The notes: generated by a model from the sequence alone, not told the origin. 60,795 nt of DNA from Chitinophagaceae bacterium (GCA_947474435.1 CANJII010000021.1:1-60795); one strand, 5' to 3'. Shown: positions 1 through 10,053, counted from the stretch's first letter. Numbers and translations are program-made.

Positions 1-177
1 AAAGAAAATTTAGCAATTGCAGTTGATCGTTTCAAACTGGGTAGCAGCAATGCGCTTGATTTTAAAAATGCACAGCAATCATTCATTGCACAACAATCCC
101 GGTTATTCAATGCGCGTTTCAACGCAAAAATTTCTGAGATTGAATTGTTATCGTTATCGGGTGGGATTGTGAAATAG
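1..177 (+). CDS. TolC-like outer membrane efflux protein, C-terminal fragment
   Basis: Only the last 58 codons of this gene are inside the window; it is open from base 1 to a TAG at 175-177. The tail contains the pattern VDRFKLGSSNALDFKNAQQS followed by alternating small and charged residues. This resembles the C-terminal helical hairpin of TolC-type outer membrane factors, which form the exit duct of tripartite efflux or type I secretion machines. The call rests on this short stretch only, and partner genes would lie before the window. Confidence 0.65.
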   Translation, partial: KENLAIAVDRFKLGSSNALDFKNAQQSFIAQQSRLFNARFNAKISEIELLSLSGGIVK

Positions 178-303
178 TTATTAATATCTAAAGCCCCGCA
201 TAAAATCCAGTTATGGTAAAATAAATTGTGGTTAGGATTTGACTATTGTTAACTTCTCATTAATATCAGTTAAATCATTACACATTACCTTTGTAAAATA
301 ATT

Positions 304-2490
304 ATGTCAGAAAATAATAAAGAAGAAGTAAAAGTTCCTTCCGCTATAATGGAAGAAGTGATTAAAGTTTTTATGAAGTCGGTTGAACCGAAATTATCGT
401 TCAAGCAAATCAAGAAGAAATTAAAACACAATTACACAGCCGAACAACTGCATGCGGCAGTTGCAATTTTAGTGAGTGAAAACCGATTGAGTAAACGAGG
501 AACAGTGATTTTTCTTTCGAAAGAAAAAAAGAAAGAAACTGAAAATGCAGATGGTGAAAACACAACAGCTCCGCAATCAGGAAATGTATTTGAAGGGGTG
601 ATTGAATTCACGCAGAGTCGCAATGCGTGGGTAATGACTCCTGAAAGTAAAAAAGACATTGCAATAGATTTCCGCAACACCGGAAAAGCATTTGATGGTG
701 ATACAGTAAAAGTCAGGCTGTTTCCTATAAAAAGAAAATCGCGCTTAGAAGGAAAAGTGATTGAAGTGGTAAAGCGTGCGCAGGAAAATTATGCAGGCAC
801 CATTCATTTTGATGAAGGAAAATATTTAATGGTTCCCGACCTGCCGCAGTTTCCGGTTACATTTTTAATTCCTGCCAATAAATTAGAAGGGGCAAAACCA
901 AAAGATAAGGTGTTGGTGCGCATGACCGAATGGGTCACTGGAGCAAAACATCCAACCGGAAATGTTTCACTTGTACTTGGCCCCGCCGGAACCAATGATG
1001 TGGAGATGCATTCCATATTATTAGAGTATGATTTTAAATTAAATTTTACAAAGGAAGTTTTAGCCGAAGCAGCATTGTTGCCTGATAAAATAAGTGAACA
1101 GGAAATTGCAAAGCGCCGTGATTTTAGAAAAATTACCACAGTAACCATTGATCCTGAAGATGCAAAGGATTTTGACGATGCGCTTTCATTTCAAAAATTG
1201 CCAAATGGAAATTATGAAGTAGGTGTGCACATTGCCGATGTATCGCACTACGCCATTCCGGGAACTGAAATGGATAAAGAAGCTTATGCAAGAGCCACTT
1301 CAGTTTACTTAGTTGACAGAACTGTTACCATGTATCCTGAAAGGTTATCAAACGAGTTGTGTTCACTTCGTCCCAATGAAGATAAGTTAAGTTTCTCTGC
1401 TGTGTTTGAAATGACAGAAGGAGCGGAGATTGTAAATGAATGGTACGGAAGAACAGTTATTCATTCCGATAAACGATTCACCTATGAGGAAGCCCAAAAA
1501 GTTTTGGATGGTGAGTTGGAAATATTCTCTCACGAATTAAAAACTTTAAACGCTCTTGCATATAAACTCCGGGATAAAAGATTTAAAAACGGAAGCATCA
1601 ATTTCGATTCAACAGAAATAAAATTTCAACTGGATGCGGATAAAAAACCAATTGGAATAATTATTAAAGAACGGAAAGACACTCACTTGCTTGTTGAAGA
1701 TTTTATGTTGCTCGCCAATAAAAAAGTAGCTGAGTTTGTGAGTAAGAAAAAAGTAAATGGAAAACCTGTTCAGTTTGTTTATCGAATACATGATATACCC
1801 AATGATGAAAAAATAAAAGCATTTGGAGAAACTGCTTTAGCATTCGGACACAAAATGAATCTCAGTACACCAAGTCATATTGCAAAAGCATTTAATAAAT
1901 TACTGGAAGAAATAAAAGGCAAACCAGAACAATACATGCTCGAGAGTTTGGGGATCCGTACCATGGCGAAAGCAATTTATTCATCAGAAAATATCGGGCA
2001 CTATGGTTTAGCGTTTCCGCATTACACGCATTTCACATCACCCATCCGCAGGTATCCCGATGTAATGAGTCATCGCATACTTGCGCAAGTATTGGATGGA
2101 AATTATCACGACGATAAATTACTGGAAGATAAATGCAAGCACAGTTCAGCAATGGAGCGCAATGCATCAGAAGCCGAACGCGCATCAGTTAAATACAAGC
2201 AGGTTGAATTTATGGAAACCAGAGTGGGAAAGGATTTTGATGCGCTTATTACCGGTGTCACCAACTTCGGATTCTTTGCCGAGATCATTGAAACAAAGTG
2301 CGAAGGTTTAATAAAAATTAATTCTATTAAGGGAGATTTTTATTCTTACGATGAAAAGCATCACCAACTGATTGGAAAAAAGTATGGAATTAAATTCCGG
2401 TTAGGCGAAAAAGTTCGGGTGCGATTGTTAAAAACCAATATGGAGAAAAAGCAAATTGACCTGATGGTTTTAACTGATGATATTTATTAA
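304..2490 (+). CDS. rnr: Ribonuclease R (RNB-family 3'-5' exoribonuclease)
   Basis: Processive hydrolytic 3'-to-5' exoribonuclease that degrades structured RNA and takes part in rRNA/tmRNA quality control. The 728 residues show the usual order: an N-terminal winged-helix-like segment (about 10-75), cold-shock-type OB folds (about 95-230), the RNB catalytic domain (about 265-600) and a C-terminal S1 domain (about 640-725, GVTNFGFFAEI). The catalytic acidic cluster TIDPEDAKDFDDALSF is at about 281-296 and is intact, and the second RNB signature, HYTHFTSPIRRYPD, is also present. Length is normal for the family. The ATG at 304 follows a TACCTTTG box by about ten bases, so the leader may be very short. 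The gene stands alone and ends at a hairpin terminator. Confidence 0.96.
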   Translation: MSENNKEEVKVPSAIMEEVIKVFMKSVEPKLSFKQIKKKLKHNYTAEQLHAAVAILVSENRLSKRGTVIFLSKEKKKETENADGENTTAPQSGNVFEGVIEFTQSRNAWVMTPESKKDIAIDFRNTGKAFDGDTVKVRLFPIKRKSRLEGKVIEVVKRAQENYAGTIHFDEGKYLMVPDLPQFPVTFLIPANKLEGAKPKDKVLVRMTEWVTGAKHPTGNVSLVLGPAGTNDVEMHSILLEYDFKLNFTKEVLAEAALLPDKISEQEIAKRRDFRKITTVTIDPEDAKDFDDALSFQKLPNGNYEVGVHIADVSHYAIPGTEMDKEAYARATSVYLVDRTVTMYPERLSNELCSLRPNEDKLSFSAVFEMTEGAEIVNEWYGRTVIHSDKRFTYEEAQKVLDGELEIFSHELKTLNALAYKLRDKRFKNGSINFDSTEIKFQLDADKKPIGIIIKERKDTHLLVEDFMLLANKKVAEFVSKKKVNGKPVQFVYRIHDIPNDEKIKAFGETALAFGHKMNLSTPSHIAKAFNKLLEEIKGKPEQYMLESLGIRTMAKAIYSSENIGHYGLAFPHYTHFTSPIRRYPDVMSHRILAQVLDGNYHDDKLLEDKCKHSSAMERNASEAERASVKYKQVEFMETRVGKDFDALITGVTNFGFFAEIIETKCEGLIKINSIKGDFYSYDEKHHQLIGKKYGIKFRLGEKVRVRLLKTNMEKKQIDLMVLTDDIY

Positions 2491-2511
2491 ACTTCAGTAC
2501 TGCATATAAAG

Positions 2512-2541
2512 ATGCCATTGCTTCAAGCGATGGCATTTTTT
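2512..2541 (+). terminator. Rho-independent terminator after rnr
   Basis: The arms ATGCCAT and ATGGCAT, extended inward by further pairs, form a strong stem directly followed by eight T residues, 22 bases after the rnr stop codon. Confidence 0.8.
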
Positions 2542-2648
2542 TTAGCGCTATCTTCTTTTTTTGCGATAGTATTTTGTTAAAATTTATTTTGAAAGTAAAA
2601 TATTTATTTACCTTCAATGCCATTCACTAACCCCCCCAAATAAAAATT

Positions 2649-3464
2649 ATGGAAAATCAAATTCTTGATGAAAATGTTTCTCAGTCTACCGAAATCAGTT
2701 TCGACGAACGAGTAAAAAATCTATTGACCAATGGCTACAAATTTGACCTTGGTAATTATTTATCTGTCGGATCAAAAATTCTTGGAAAGAACATTGGAGG
2801 ATACATTGGTTTCATCTTTGTTGTTTTCGGAATCAGTATTGCTTGCAGTATGATCCCTGTAATTGGAGCAATAGCTAATTCATTTTTTATTTCGCCTGCT
2901 TTATATGCCGGATTTTTTATTATGGCATTTCAAATTTCAAAAAATAAGAATACCGACTTCGGAAAATTTTTCGGTGGCTTCAAATTTATTGGTCAACTTG
3001 CATTGCTGAATTTATTGCTGATAATTATTTATGCTGCTATAACTATTCCGTATGTTCTGATTGCACTGGGAACTCAGATAAAAGAAATAATGGATTTAGT
3101 TGCTAATTACAGAAACGGAGATGAGGATCCAATTCTTATTCTTCAATTTGTTCTTGGATTCATCGCAAAATTAATTCCTCTGTTTTTCATTATGTTGATT
3201 GTTCAGATCGGATTTTCTTTCAGCCAGTATATTCTGGTGTTCGGAAAGAAAGGGGCTATTGAAGCCATCACCACAAGCTTTAAAATCATCTGGAAAAATT
3301 TTATTTCATTTTTCCTGTTCTTCATTGTGATTTTTCTTATCAATATAGCAGGAGCAATTTGTTTATTGGTTGGATTGCTTTATACCATTCCACTTTCGAT
3401 GTGTGCCATGTATGCTGCGTATGATTCAATTGTAGGAACTAATGCTACAGATATAGAAGATTAA
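2649..3464 (+). CDS. Polytopic inner-membrane protein of unknown function
   Basis: A 271-residue protein with a roughly 45-residue hydrophilic N-terminus and about six hydrophobic segments (around residues 50-75, 80-98, 115-140, 165-195, 215-240 and 240-262). I do not recognise a catalytic or transport signature. The general look (glycine-rich first helix, long amphipathic linkers) is like the integral-membrane families that adjoin DUF975 or the membrane domain of glycerophosphodiester phosphodiesterases, but this is only a resemblance. It is flanked by terminators on both sides and so is probably transcribed alone. Confidence 0.75.
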   Translation: MENQILDENVSQSTEISFDERVKNLLTNGYKFDLGNYLSVGSKILGKNIGGYIGFIFVVFGISIACSMIPVIGAIANSFFISPALYAGFFIMAFQISKNKNTDFGKFFGGFKFIGQLALLNLLLIIIYAAITIPYVLIALGTQIKEIMDLVANYRNGDEDPILILQFVLGFIAKLIPLFFIMLIVQIGFSFSQYILVFGKKGAIEAITTSFKIIWKNFISFFLFFIVIFLINIAGAICLLVGLLYTIPLSMCAMYAAYDSIVGTNATDIED

Positions 3465-3496
3465 AAGTCAGAATGCAGTTCTGCTACTATAAAATT

Positions 3497-3530
3497 AAAA
3501 GCGCTACGGTTTCGGAGCGCTTTTCTTTTT
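3497..3530 (+). terminator. Rho-independent terminator
   Basis: AAAAGCGCT and AGCGCTTTT arms around a ten-base loop, followed by CTTTTT. The A-rich left flank means it could also serve hutI, which converges from the right. Confidence 0.75.
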
Positions 3531-3590
3531 CGTAAACTTTCTAATTAATTAAGGATTGGAAAGTTTTTTATTGCTAATTGCAAATTGACT

Positions 3591-3618
3591 ATTCACCATT
3601 CACCATTCACCATTCACA
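3591..3618. repeat. Tandem heptamer ATTCACC overlapping the hutI stop codon
   Basis: Three exact copies of ATTCACC and a fourth ending in A stand head to tail. The repeat covers the last codons and the stop of the minus-strand hutI gene, so a change in copy number would shift the C-terminal reading frame. Confidence 0.7.
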
Positions 3619-4841
3619 ATCACCTTCTCAATACAATCTCTTCCGAAGAAATAGGGAATGTTTGCGAGTGAAGAAATTTCTTTCGTGATAATCAGGTTTG
3701 CTTTTTTACCAATTGCAATTGATCCGAAATCATTGGAGAGTTCCATAGCAGCTGCTCCGTTTAAAGTAGCAGCATTGATTGCTTCTTCAGGAGTCATTTT
3801 CATTTGAATACAGGCAAGTGAAATCACAAAACTCATTCGTCCGGATGGAGAGGAGCCGGGATTAAAATCAGTAGCAAGTGCAACTGTTAAATTTTCTTCA
3901 ATCATTTTTCGTGCAGGCGGAAAAGGCAATCGCAAAAAGAAAGCTGCTGATGGAAGCAAGGTTGCAATTGTGGTAGAATTTTTTAGAACAGAAATTTCTT
4001 CGTCACCAATATTTTCTAAATGATCAACACTGATTGCATTGTTGCGAACTCCGGCTTGTACTCCTCCGGAAATTGCCAATTGATTTGCATGAATTTTTGG
4101 TTTGAGATTATACTTCCATCCGGTTTGTAATATTTTATCTGTTTCTTCCGGGGTGTAAAAACCATTTTCGCAAAACACATCGCAGTAATCAGCTAATCCT
4201 TCATCAGCAATTCGCGGTAACATTTCTTCAATTATGATTCTGATGTATTCATTGCGATTGTTTTTGTATTCAACGGGAACTGCATGCGCACCTAAGAAAG
4301 TACTTTTTATAGTGAGTGGTGAAAGTGTTTTCAGTTTTCGAATCACCCGAAGCATTTTCAATTCAGCTTCAACCGATAATCCATATCCGCTTTTTATTTC
4401 TATCGAACCTGTTCCTTGTGATTGAACTTCCTGCAATCTTATCAATGCACTTTCAACTAATTCATCTTCTGATGTAACTGAAAGTTTTTTTGCAGAGTTT
4501 AAAATGCCACCGCCTTTCGCTGCTATTTGTTCGTAAGTGAGCCCTGAAATTTTATCAACGAATTCCGATTCTCTTGTTTCAGCAAATACTAAATGTGAAT
4601 GCGAATCACAGAATGCAGGTAAAACAAATTTGCCATTTGCATCCATCTCTATTATTTCGGAAGAAATATTTAAAGATGAAATCTCTTCCATCTTTCCAAA
4701 TGATTTTATTTTATCTCCATCGGTTAAAAGAAAAGCATTTTCAATTGCTGGAAGATTATTCAACTCACTTCCCTTCAAATGCAATTTATCTTTCGGATGA
4801 ATGCCGGCGAGTGCTTTTATATTTTTAATTAATAAACTCAT
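3600..4841 (-). CDS. hutI: Imidazolonepropionase
   Basis: Metal-dependent amidohydrolase of histidine degradation that opens 4-imidazolone-5-propionate to N-formimino-L-glutamate. At 413 residues it has normal family length. Seen in the sequence: the metal-binding DSHSHLVF near residue 80, the substrate-pocket segment KSGYGLS, KIHANQL with a third metal histidine, DHLEN with the next ligand, and ATDFNPGSSPS with the catalytic/metal aspartate. No hutH, hutU or hutG lies beside it, so the pathway genes are scattered here. The last residues (VNGEW) and the stop codon lie inside the ATTCACC tandem repeat, so the very end may vary between strains. Confidence 0.95.
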   Translation of the reverse strand: MSLLIKNIKALAGIHPKDKLHLKGSELNNLPAIENAFLLTDGDKIKSFGKMEEISSLNISSEIIEMDANGKFVLPAFCDSHSHLVFAETRESEFVDKISGLTYEQIAAKGGGILNSAKKLSVTSEDELVESALIRLQEVQSQGTGSIEIKSGYGLSVEAELKMLRVIRKLKTLSPLTIKSTFLGAHAVPVEYKNNRNEYIRIIIEEMLPRIADEGLADYCDVFCENGFYTPEETDKILQTGWKYNLKPKIHANQLAISGGVQAGVRNNAISVDHLENIGDEEISVLKNSTTIATLLPSAAFFLRLPFPPARKMIEENLTVALATDFNPGSSPSGRMSFVISLACIQMKMTPEEAINAATLNGAAAMELSNDFGSIAIGKKANLIITKEISSLANIPYFFGRDCIEKVIVNGEW

Positions 4842-4969
4842 CTTTTAATTTCCGTTTTAGTTTTGCAAAGAAAGAAAAGTTTAATAACAGAAATCTTCTT
4901 TCGTTAAACCTAACCCCTCTCTCAAGGAAAGTGGAATAGTCACGATTAATTATTTCTAAATAAATTCAG

Positions 4970-6049
4970 ATGGCAGGAAACAGCATTGGAGAAATTTTCA
5001 GAGTCACCACTTTCGGTGAATCGCATGGAGTGGCAGTGGGAGCGGTGATTGATGGTTGCCCTGCGGGTTTAGAGATTGATGAAAGTTTTATTCAACATCA
5101 ACTTGACAGAAGAAAACCCGGACAATCTGTTATCACAACACAACGAAACGAAAACGATAATATTCATATTCTTTCTGGAATATTCGAAGGAAAAACATTG
5201 GGCACACCAATTTGCTTGCTCATCAATAACACCGATGCAAAACCACAGGATTATGAAGCGATGAAAAATATTTTTCGTCCTTCGCATGCTGATTATACTT
5301 ATGAAGCAAAGTATGGCATTCGTGATTATCGTGGAGGCGGAAGATCATCGGCGCGTGTAACAGCCGCATCAGTTGCAGCAGGTGCAATAGCACAATTGCT
5401 AGTGCAGCAGGCAGGATTGAGCATCACTGCTTATGTGCAACAGGTTGGAAAAATTAAATTAGAAAAAAAATATACTGAGATTGATTTGAATAATGTAGAT
5501 TCCAATCTGGTTCGTTGTCCGGATGATTTTATTGCGCAACAAATGCAGGAAGAAATTCTTAAAGCAAAAGCGGAAGGGGATTCGCTCGGCGGAATTATTA
5601 ATTGTGTTATTAAAAATGTTCCGGTTGGGTTAGGTGAACCGGTGTTCGATAAACTGCAAGCCGATTTAGCAAAAGCAATTTTCAGTATCAATGCTGTTCA
5701 TGGTTTTGAATATGGAAGCGGGTTCGCAGGTTCAGCCATGAAAGGTTCGGAGCACAACGATGCATTTGAAATGAAATTGGGAATTCCGTTTACCAAAACA
5801 AATTTTTCAGGCGGAATACAAGGCGGTATCAGCAACGGAATGGATATTTATTTCAAAGTTGCTTTTAAACCAACTGCTACCATCAGTAAAGAACAATCAA
5901 CAATCAACTCAAATGGTGAAGAAATTTTATTGGAAGCAAAAGGCCGTCACGATTCATGTGTGTTGCCACGCGCAGTTCCGATTGTGGAGGCGATGACTGC
6001 AATTGTGCTGGCAGATTTTTATTTGCGGAACAGGAACAGTAAAATCTGA
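4970..6049 (+). CDS. aroC: Chorismate synthase
   Basis: Last step of the shikimate pathway: an FMN-dependent anti-1,4-elimination of phosphate from EPSP to give chorismate. The 359 residues include the N-terminal signature [15 protein letters not shown] (about 14-28), the second signature [19 protein letters not shown] (about 122-140) and the C-terminal [17 protein letters not shown] with the basic residues of the flavin/substrate pocket. Length and motif spacing are normal. The ATG at 4970 puts the conserved start (MAGNSIGE) in place. Neighbours are unrelated, so the gene is probably monocistronic. Confidence 0.97.
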   Translation: MAGNSIGEIFRVTTFGESHGVAVGAVIDGCPAGLEIDESFIQHQLDRRKPGQSVITTQRNENDNIHILSGIFEGKTLGTPICLLINNTDAKPQDYEAMKNIFRPSHADYTYEAKYGIRDYRGGGRSSARVTAASVAAGAIAQLLVQQAGLSITAYVQQVGKIKLEKKYTEIDLNNVDSNLVRCPDDFIAQQMQEEILKAKAEGDSLGGIINCVIKNVPVGLGEPVFDKLQADLAKAIFSINAVHGFEYGSGFAGSAMKGSEHNDAFEMKLGIPFTKTNFSGGIQGGISNGMDIYFKVAFKPTATISKEQSTINSNGEEILLEAKGRHDSCVLPRAVPIVEAMTAIVLADFYLRNRNSKI

Positions 6050-6179
6050 AAGTATTTCAAAATATTATTGCATTTTTTTTTGCTGCTGCTCACTTGCCAT
6101 GTAGATGCTTTCGCTGAAACCGGAAAAATGCAAAACACTCCTGTATATAAAATCTTGTTAAAACAATAGTGGGGTTTTC

Positions 6180-7265
6180 CTATTCCTTTTTCTTCATTCT
6201 GCAGGTTTCTAAAAACATAACCCCATTTTCATCTAATTCATTTTTTTTGTATCTGAACTTAAGAGCAGTTTCCTGTAATACAGAACCCCAAATTTGATCA
6301 GTATCTATTGAGGGCATTACAATTATTGGAGTTGCAGTATTACCAACAGGGCAAAGATTAAAAGATAATTTATTTGTATGAAAGCTAAGGGTTCCTCTGG
6401 TAAGCAAATTTTTATATTTACTTGAATAAGTCATTTCTGAAACGGAGCACTTTTTATCAAGCCCACCAATCAAGCGGGTGCCTTGTTTTTCAAGACAAAA
6501 AAATTGTTCTGCTGTGCCAAAAATATTTACATTTTTTGATACGAAATGGAACCATGTCCATCCATTTCCCATCTGATCCGGAGATCCTGTAAACCAACCC
6601 TGTTCAAGATATGCTTTGCCTGTTAGCTCAAGTTTTTTCTGCTTTAAATCAAGACTGCAATTAACTTGACCATCTGTAACATGTGCGGCATATCGGTAGG
6701 CGAGTCCTTTTGTTTTATTTTTGAATAGATAAGTTAATGTTGAACTCATGCTGCCTCTTGGAAATGGAGAAAAACCTTTTTCATTAGAACAGATTTTTAT
6801 GTCCCCTTTTATGCTATCTAAAAAGAAATTTACAGTATAGTTCCTACAGTTATTTTCATGAGCCTTTATAATTTCAAAACAAGGAGATTTGATACTGTTT
6901 GTATCATATTGAATTTCGGATACATTAAAAACTTTTCGTTGCGATATTATATCTCCATTGGAATTCATGTAACTTAAATAAAAAAGTGAGTTGTTAGTTG
7001 GCATTTTTTCTACATCATCCCACCATTGATAGGGAGTAAAAAGAATAACCAATACTGAACCATCCTCAAAAACACAATCGTAATACCACCACTGAGTCAC
7101 AACCTTTGAATCAATAAAATTCAGATTTTCAGTATGTTTTATTCTTTTATCCGATTGAATTTTATGAATTTGGCGAAGAGGTGAACAAGAAATAGCCGCA
7201 AATAAAAGTATGTATATAAATAGTTTGAAAACAGCGTTTATTTGAGGTGGATTTGTTTTTTGCAT
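6180..7265 (-). CDS. Lipoprotein resembling the CrtC/AttH lipocalin-like family
   Basis: A 361-residue predicted lipoprotein: a hydrophobic N-terminal segment ends in AAISC, giving a lipobox cysteine at residue 27. The rest is beta-rich with many aromatic residues. The segments QWWYYDC, LEQGWFTGSPDQMGNGWTW and the central RYAAHVTDG resemble the double-lipocalin fold of AttH/CrtC-like proteins (some are hydroxyneurosporene synthases, many are of unknown role). No carotenoid genes are nearby, so I do not propose that reaction. It is likely anchored in a membrane facing the periplasm. Confidence 0.6.
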   Translation of the reverse strand: MQKTNPPQINAVFKLFIYILLFAAISCSPLRQIHKIQSDKRIKHTENLNFIDSKVVTQWWYYDCVFEDGSVLVILFTPYQWWDDVEKMPTNNSLFYLSYMNSNGDIISQRKVFNVSEIQYDTNSIKSPCFEIIKAHENNCRNYTVNFFLDSIKGDIKICSNEKGFSPFPRGSMSSTLTYLFKNKTKGLAYRYAAHVTDGQVNCSLDLKQKKLELTGKAYLEQGWFTGSPDQMGNGWTWFHFVSKNVNIFGTAEQFFCLEKQGTRLIGGLDKKCSVSEMTYSSKYKNLLTRGTLSFHTNKLSFNLCPVGNTATPIIVMPSIDTDQIWGSVLQETALKFRYKKNELDENGVMFLETCRMKKKE

Positions 7266-7336
7266 AATAGATTTATGGTAATAAAAAATTCGATAACAAT
7301 TTCAGAATTTGTTCAGATGATTTTAAAATGAATCAC

Positions 7337-7807
7337 TTAAACTCCCTTCAAATAATCACTAACTACTTTCGGAACATAAGCGCTTACATCACCTTTGTGT
7401 AAAATAATATCGCGGATTATTGTGCTGTTAATGTGATTGTGTTCAGGACGACAAAGCAGTACCAGCGTTTCGAGTGAAGGTTGTAAAGACTGATTCATTT
7501 GTCCGATGGCTTTTTCAAATTCAAAATCAACTGAGGATCGAAGACCACGCAAAATGTATTGCGCTTTTTGTTCCAGGCAAAAATCAACAGTTAATCCTTC
7601 GTAAGCTTTTGCGACAATTTTATTTTTGTCGGCAAAAATTTCTTCAATCCATTTTAACCGCACTTCGTAATCGAACATGCCTTTCTTGGCCGAGTTGTAA
7701 CCGATGGCAACAATAATCTGATCGAACAATGGAAGCGCGCGGCGAATAATATCTTCATGTCCGATTGTAAACGGATCAAACGACCCTGGGAAAACGGCAA
7801 TTTTCAT
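7337..7807 (-). CDS. coaD: Phosphopantetheine adenylyltransferase
   Basis: Penultimate step of coenzyme A synthesis: ATP plus 4'-phosphopantetheine gives dephospho-CoA. The 156-residue protein has the nucleotidyltransferase motif FPGSFDPFTIGHEDII with the T/HxGH-type catalytic site at about 6-21, the substrate-binding RGLRSSVDFEFE, and the second nucleotide motif INSTIIRD near residue 130. Its ATG overlaps the stop of rsmD by four bases, so the two are translationally coupled, an arrangement common in bacteria. Confidence 0.96.
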   Translation of the reverse strand: MKIAVFPGSFDPFTIGHEDIIRRALPLFDQIIVAIGYNSAKKGMFDYEVRLKWIEEIFADKNKIVAKAYEGLTVDFCLEQKAQYILRGLRSSVDFEFEKAIGQMNQSLQPSLETLVLLCRPEHNHINSTIIRDIILHKGDVSAYVPKVVSDYLKGV

Positions 7808-8373
7808 TCTGTTGATTTTATGGTTTGAACAGGAACAGGTTCAGCCGTGAAGATATGAAAATGTATTTCGCCATAATTTTTTACACGAAATAAATTAGGA
7901 TGATTGGTGAATTGATGCCTGTGAGAAGTTTCTAAAATAAACCATCCATCGGGCTTCAGTAATTTTTTAGAGTTCAGGATTAAGTCAGGTAAAGAATCAA
8001 TATTCTCCAATGAATAAGGTGGATCGGCAAAAATCAAATCAAACTTTTCGTTACAGTTATTAATAAACTTAAACACATCCATTTTTATAATATCAATGGG
8101 TAGTTTCCATTCAGTTTTTGTTTGCGATATAAAACCGGCACACTTGTAATCATTTTCAATTGCTACAATTCGTTCGCAACCACGGCTTCCCATTTCATAC
8201 GATATGCTGCCTGTGCCGGCAAACAAATCGAGAAAAGAGATTTCGGTAAAATCAATATTGTTAGTGAGAACATTGAACAAACCTGTTTTTGCAAAATCAG
8301 TTGTTGGTCGTGTAGGAATATTTTGAGGCGGATTTATTCTCCTTCCTTTTAACGAACCGCTGATTACTCTCAT
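7804..8373 (-). CDS. rsmD: 16S rRNA (guanine966-N2)-methyltransferase
   Basis: AdoMet-dependent methylation of G966 in 16S rRNA. The 189 residues begin with the family hallmark MRVISGSLKGRRI and contain the AdoMet-binding FLDLFAGTGSISYE (about 48-61) and the catalytic DPPY near residue 118. It is the middle gene of a three-gene run with four-base overlaps on both sides (the DUF3822 gene upstream, coaD downstream). Confidence 0.95.
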   Translation of the reverse strand: MRVISGSLKGRRINPPQNIPTRPTTDFAKTGLFNVLTNNIDFTEISFLDLFAGTGSISYEMGSRGCERIVAIENDYKCAGFISQTKTEWKLPIDIIKMDVFKFINNCNEKFDLIFADPPYSLENIDSLPDLILNSKKLLKPDGWFILETSHRHQFTNHPNLFRVKNYGEIHFHIFTAEPVPVQTIKSTE

Positions 8374-9236
8374 GTTTCAATACAGAATAAATTAAAATAA
8401 AAATGTCCGGGAAAATTCAACTCCTCAGAACAGTGAACCCATTGCGGGCGCTGTGCAAAATGAATGTTACGGATATACTTGTAAGCGAGTTTGTAAATTC
8501 CGGAATCCATCACTACTTCACCACTGAACAACAAATTAATTTTATCCTGATCGAGTGATAAATGATTCACCACATTCATCAGATAGTAAATGAAATCTTC
8601 AGGCGTTTTGTATTGATAAATGTTGAAGAATTTCAGTTGCGCGTGTTTTACATACGCAATTTGAATGGAAGAAGCCTGCACATAACAATGCAACATTTTA
8701 CCTTCAGCATTTGGCGTAATCCAGGTTTCAATCAATGAAGAAGAAGAGTGACTGATTTTTGCTTTCGAAAAATAACTGTTCAATATATTTTCCGTTTCAA
8801 TGTCAATTCCATAAATAATTATTATTTCTGTTTTAGGAATGGCTTCATGCTTAATATTCATTGTTTGAATATTCTGTTGATTGAATTCCAGTAAATCAGA
8901 TTTTTTTGATTCGTCAAATATCGATTCAGGAACAAGTGTAAAACAATCAGACAATAAATGAATATGGATTTTACCGTAAAGCAATGCAAGTAAATCATCA
9001 CCGGCAATCATTTGTTTCAGAGTGTCATTGTATTCTTCCCTGCTTAAAATGTTAAAGAAGCTATAAGATTTAATGTACAATAATTTACGACTCAGAATAT
9101 CAGTGACACTATAAGCCAACTGATCAGCATTCAAATAAACCGACAAACGAAAATTAGGCGCGAGCTTGGTTTTAAAACTCTTATCGCTGAGAGTAATTCC
9201 GGTTTGAATATGTTTTTTTATTTCGAGCAGTGACAT
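8370..9236 (-). CDS. DUF3822 family protein
   Basis: A 288-residue protein with no signal peptide, belonging to the DUF3822 family found next to rsmD in Bacteroidota. These proteins look like a degenerate actin/ASKHA-type fold of unknown activity. Motifs visible: LSVYLNADQLAYSVTDI near the N-terminus and YYLMNVVNHLSLDQDKINLL with a following LFSGEV. I chose the ATG at 9236 (MSLLEIKKH) over a TTG nine codons upstream. It heads the DUF3822-rsmD-coaD run, with its stop overlapping the rsmD start by four bases. What it does is not known; the coupling suggests a link to ribosome maturation. Confidence 0.8.
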   Translation of the reverse strand: MSLLEIKKHIQTGITLSDKSFKTKLAPNFRLSVYLNADQLAYSVTDILSRKLLYIKSYSFFNILSREEYNDTLKQMIAGDDLLALLYGKIHIHLLSDCFTLVPESIFDESKKSDLLEFNQQNIQTMNIKHEAIPKTEIIIIYGIDIETENILNSYFSKAKISHSSSSLIETWITPNAEGKMLHCYVQASSIQIAYVKHAQLKFFNIYQYKTPEDFIYYLMNVVNHLSLDQDKINLLFSGEVVMDSGIYKLAYKYIRNIHFAQRPQWVHCSEELNFPGHFYFNLFCIET

Positions 9237-9469
9237 AGTTGAATCGCTGCCAAAAATAACCAATGAGATGAAATACTATAACTGCCTTAAATCAGGACCG
9301 TTTAAATTCAGGAAACAAATTGTGTAATTTTATTTAAGCATATTTGTAATGAAGTAATTTACTTTAACCGGAGTTTTGTTTTAAGCATAAAATTTTCATT
9401 CAACATTTTTTTTAATCTTTAAAATATTTTAAACCAGCCGCCGTCTCTTATTTCACAACGAAAACGGAA

Positions 9470-10039
9470 ATGGTTATTTCGCAAAACATGGGTGCTTCGC
9501 GACAACAACAAATTACTGATGCTGTTAAGCAATATAGTCGCAAACTTTTTGGCTTTGTACGCAAGCGTGTAGCTACTGATGAGGATGCTGAAGATCTTGT
9601 GCAGGATGTATTTCAACAAATGATTATAACAAGTTTGAATGAACCAATCGAGCAGGTTTCTGCATGGCTTTATCGGGTAGCCGGAAATAAAGTTATTGAC
9701 TGGTACCGTAAGAAAAAAACCATTCCGCTCGAAAGTTTTGCTGTGGAAACTGATGATGGTGAAATGGTTATCCCCGATTATTTATTTGCTGATAAAGGTG
9801 GATTGCCCGACGATTTGTTGAACCGCCAGATATTCTGGGATATGCTTCACGATGCATTAGCTGAATTACCTGAAGAACAACGCGAAGTTTTTGTTATGCA
9901 TGAACTAGAAGGGCTCAGTTTCAAGCAAATTGAAATTGCAACCGGAGCCAAGCAAAATACTTTGTTATCACGCAAGAGATATGCTGTTGTGCACTTGCGC
10001 CAACGATTGCAGCAGTACTTCAACGAATTTTTTAACTGA
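9470..10039 (+). CDS. ECF-type RNA polymerase sigma factor
   Basis: A 189-residue sigma-70 family factor of the extracytoplasmic-function group. Region 2 is at about 10-80 (DAEDLVQDVFQQMI, then WLYRVAGNKVIDWYRKKK) and region 4 at about 125-175 (LAELPEEQREVFVMHELEGLSFKQIEIATG). No region 3 is present. No recognisable anti-sigma gene adjoins it. The next gene, 14 bases downstream, encodes a small two-helix membrane protein that may form part of its control. Confidence 0.92.
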   Translation: MVISQNMGASRQQQITDAVKQYSRKLFGFVRKRVATDEDAEDLVQDVFQQMIITSLNEPIEQVSAWLYRVAGNKVIDWYRKKKTIPLESFAVETDDGEMVIPDYLFADKGGLPDDLLNRQIFWDMLHDALAELPEEQREVFVMHELEGLSFKQIEIATGAKQNTLLSRKRYAVVHLRQRLQQYFNEFFN

Positions 10040-10053
10040 TAAAATTTAAAATC

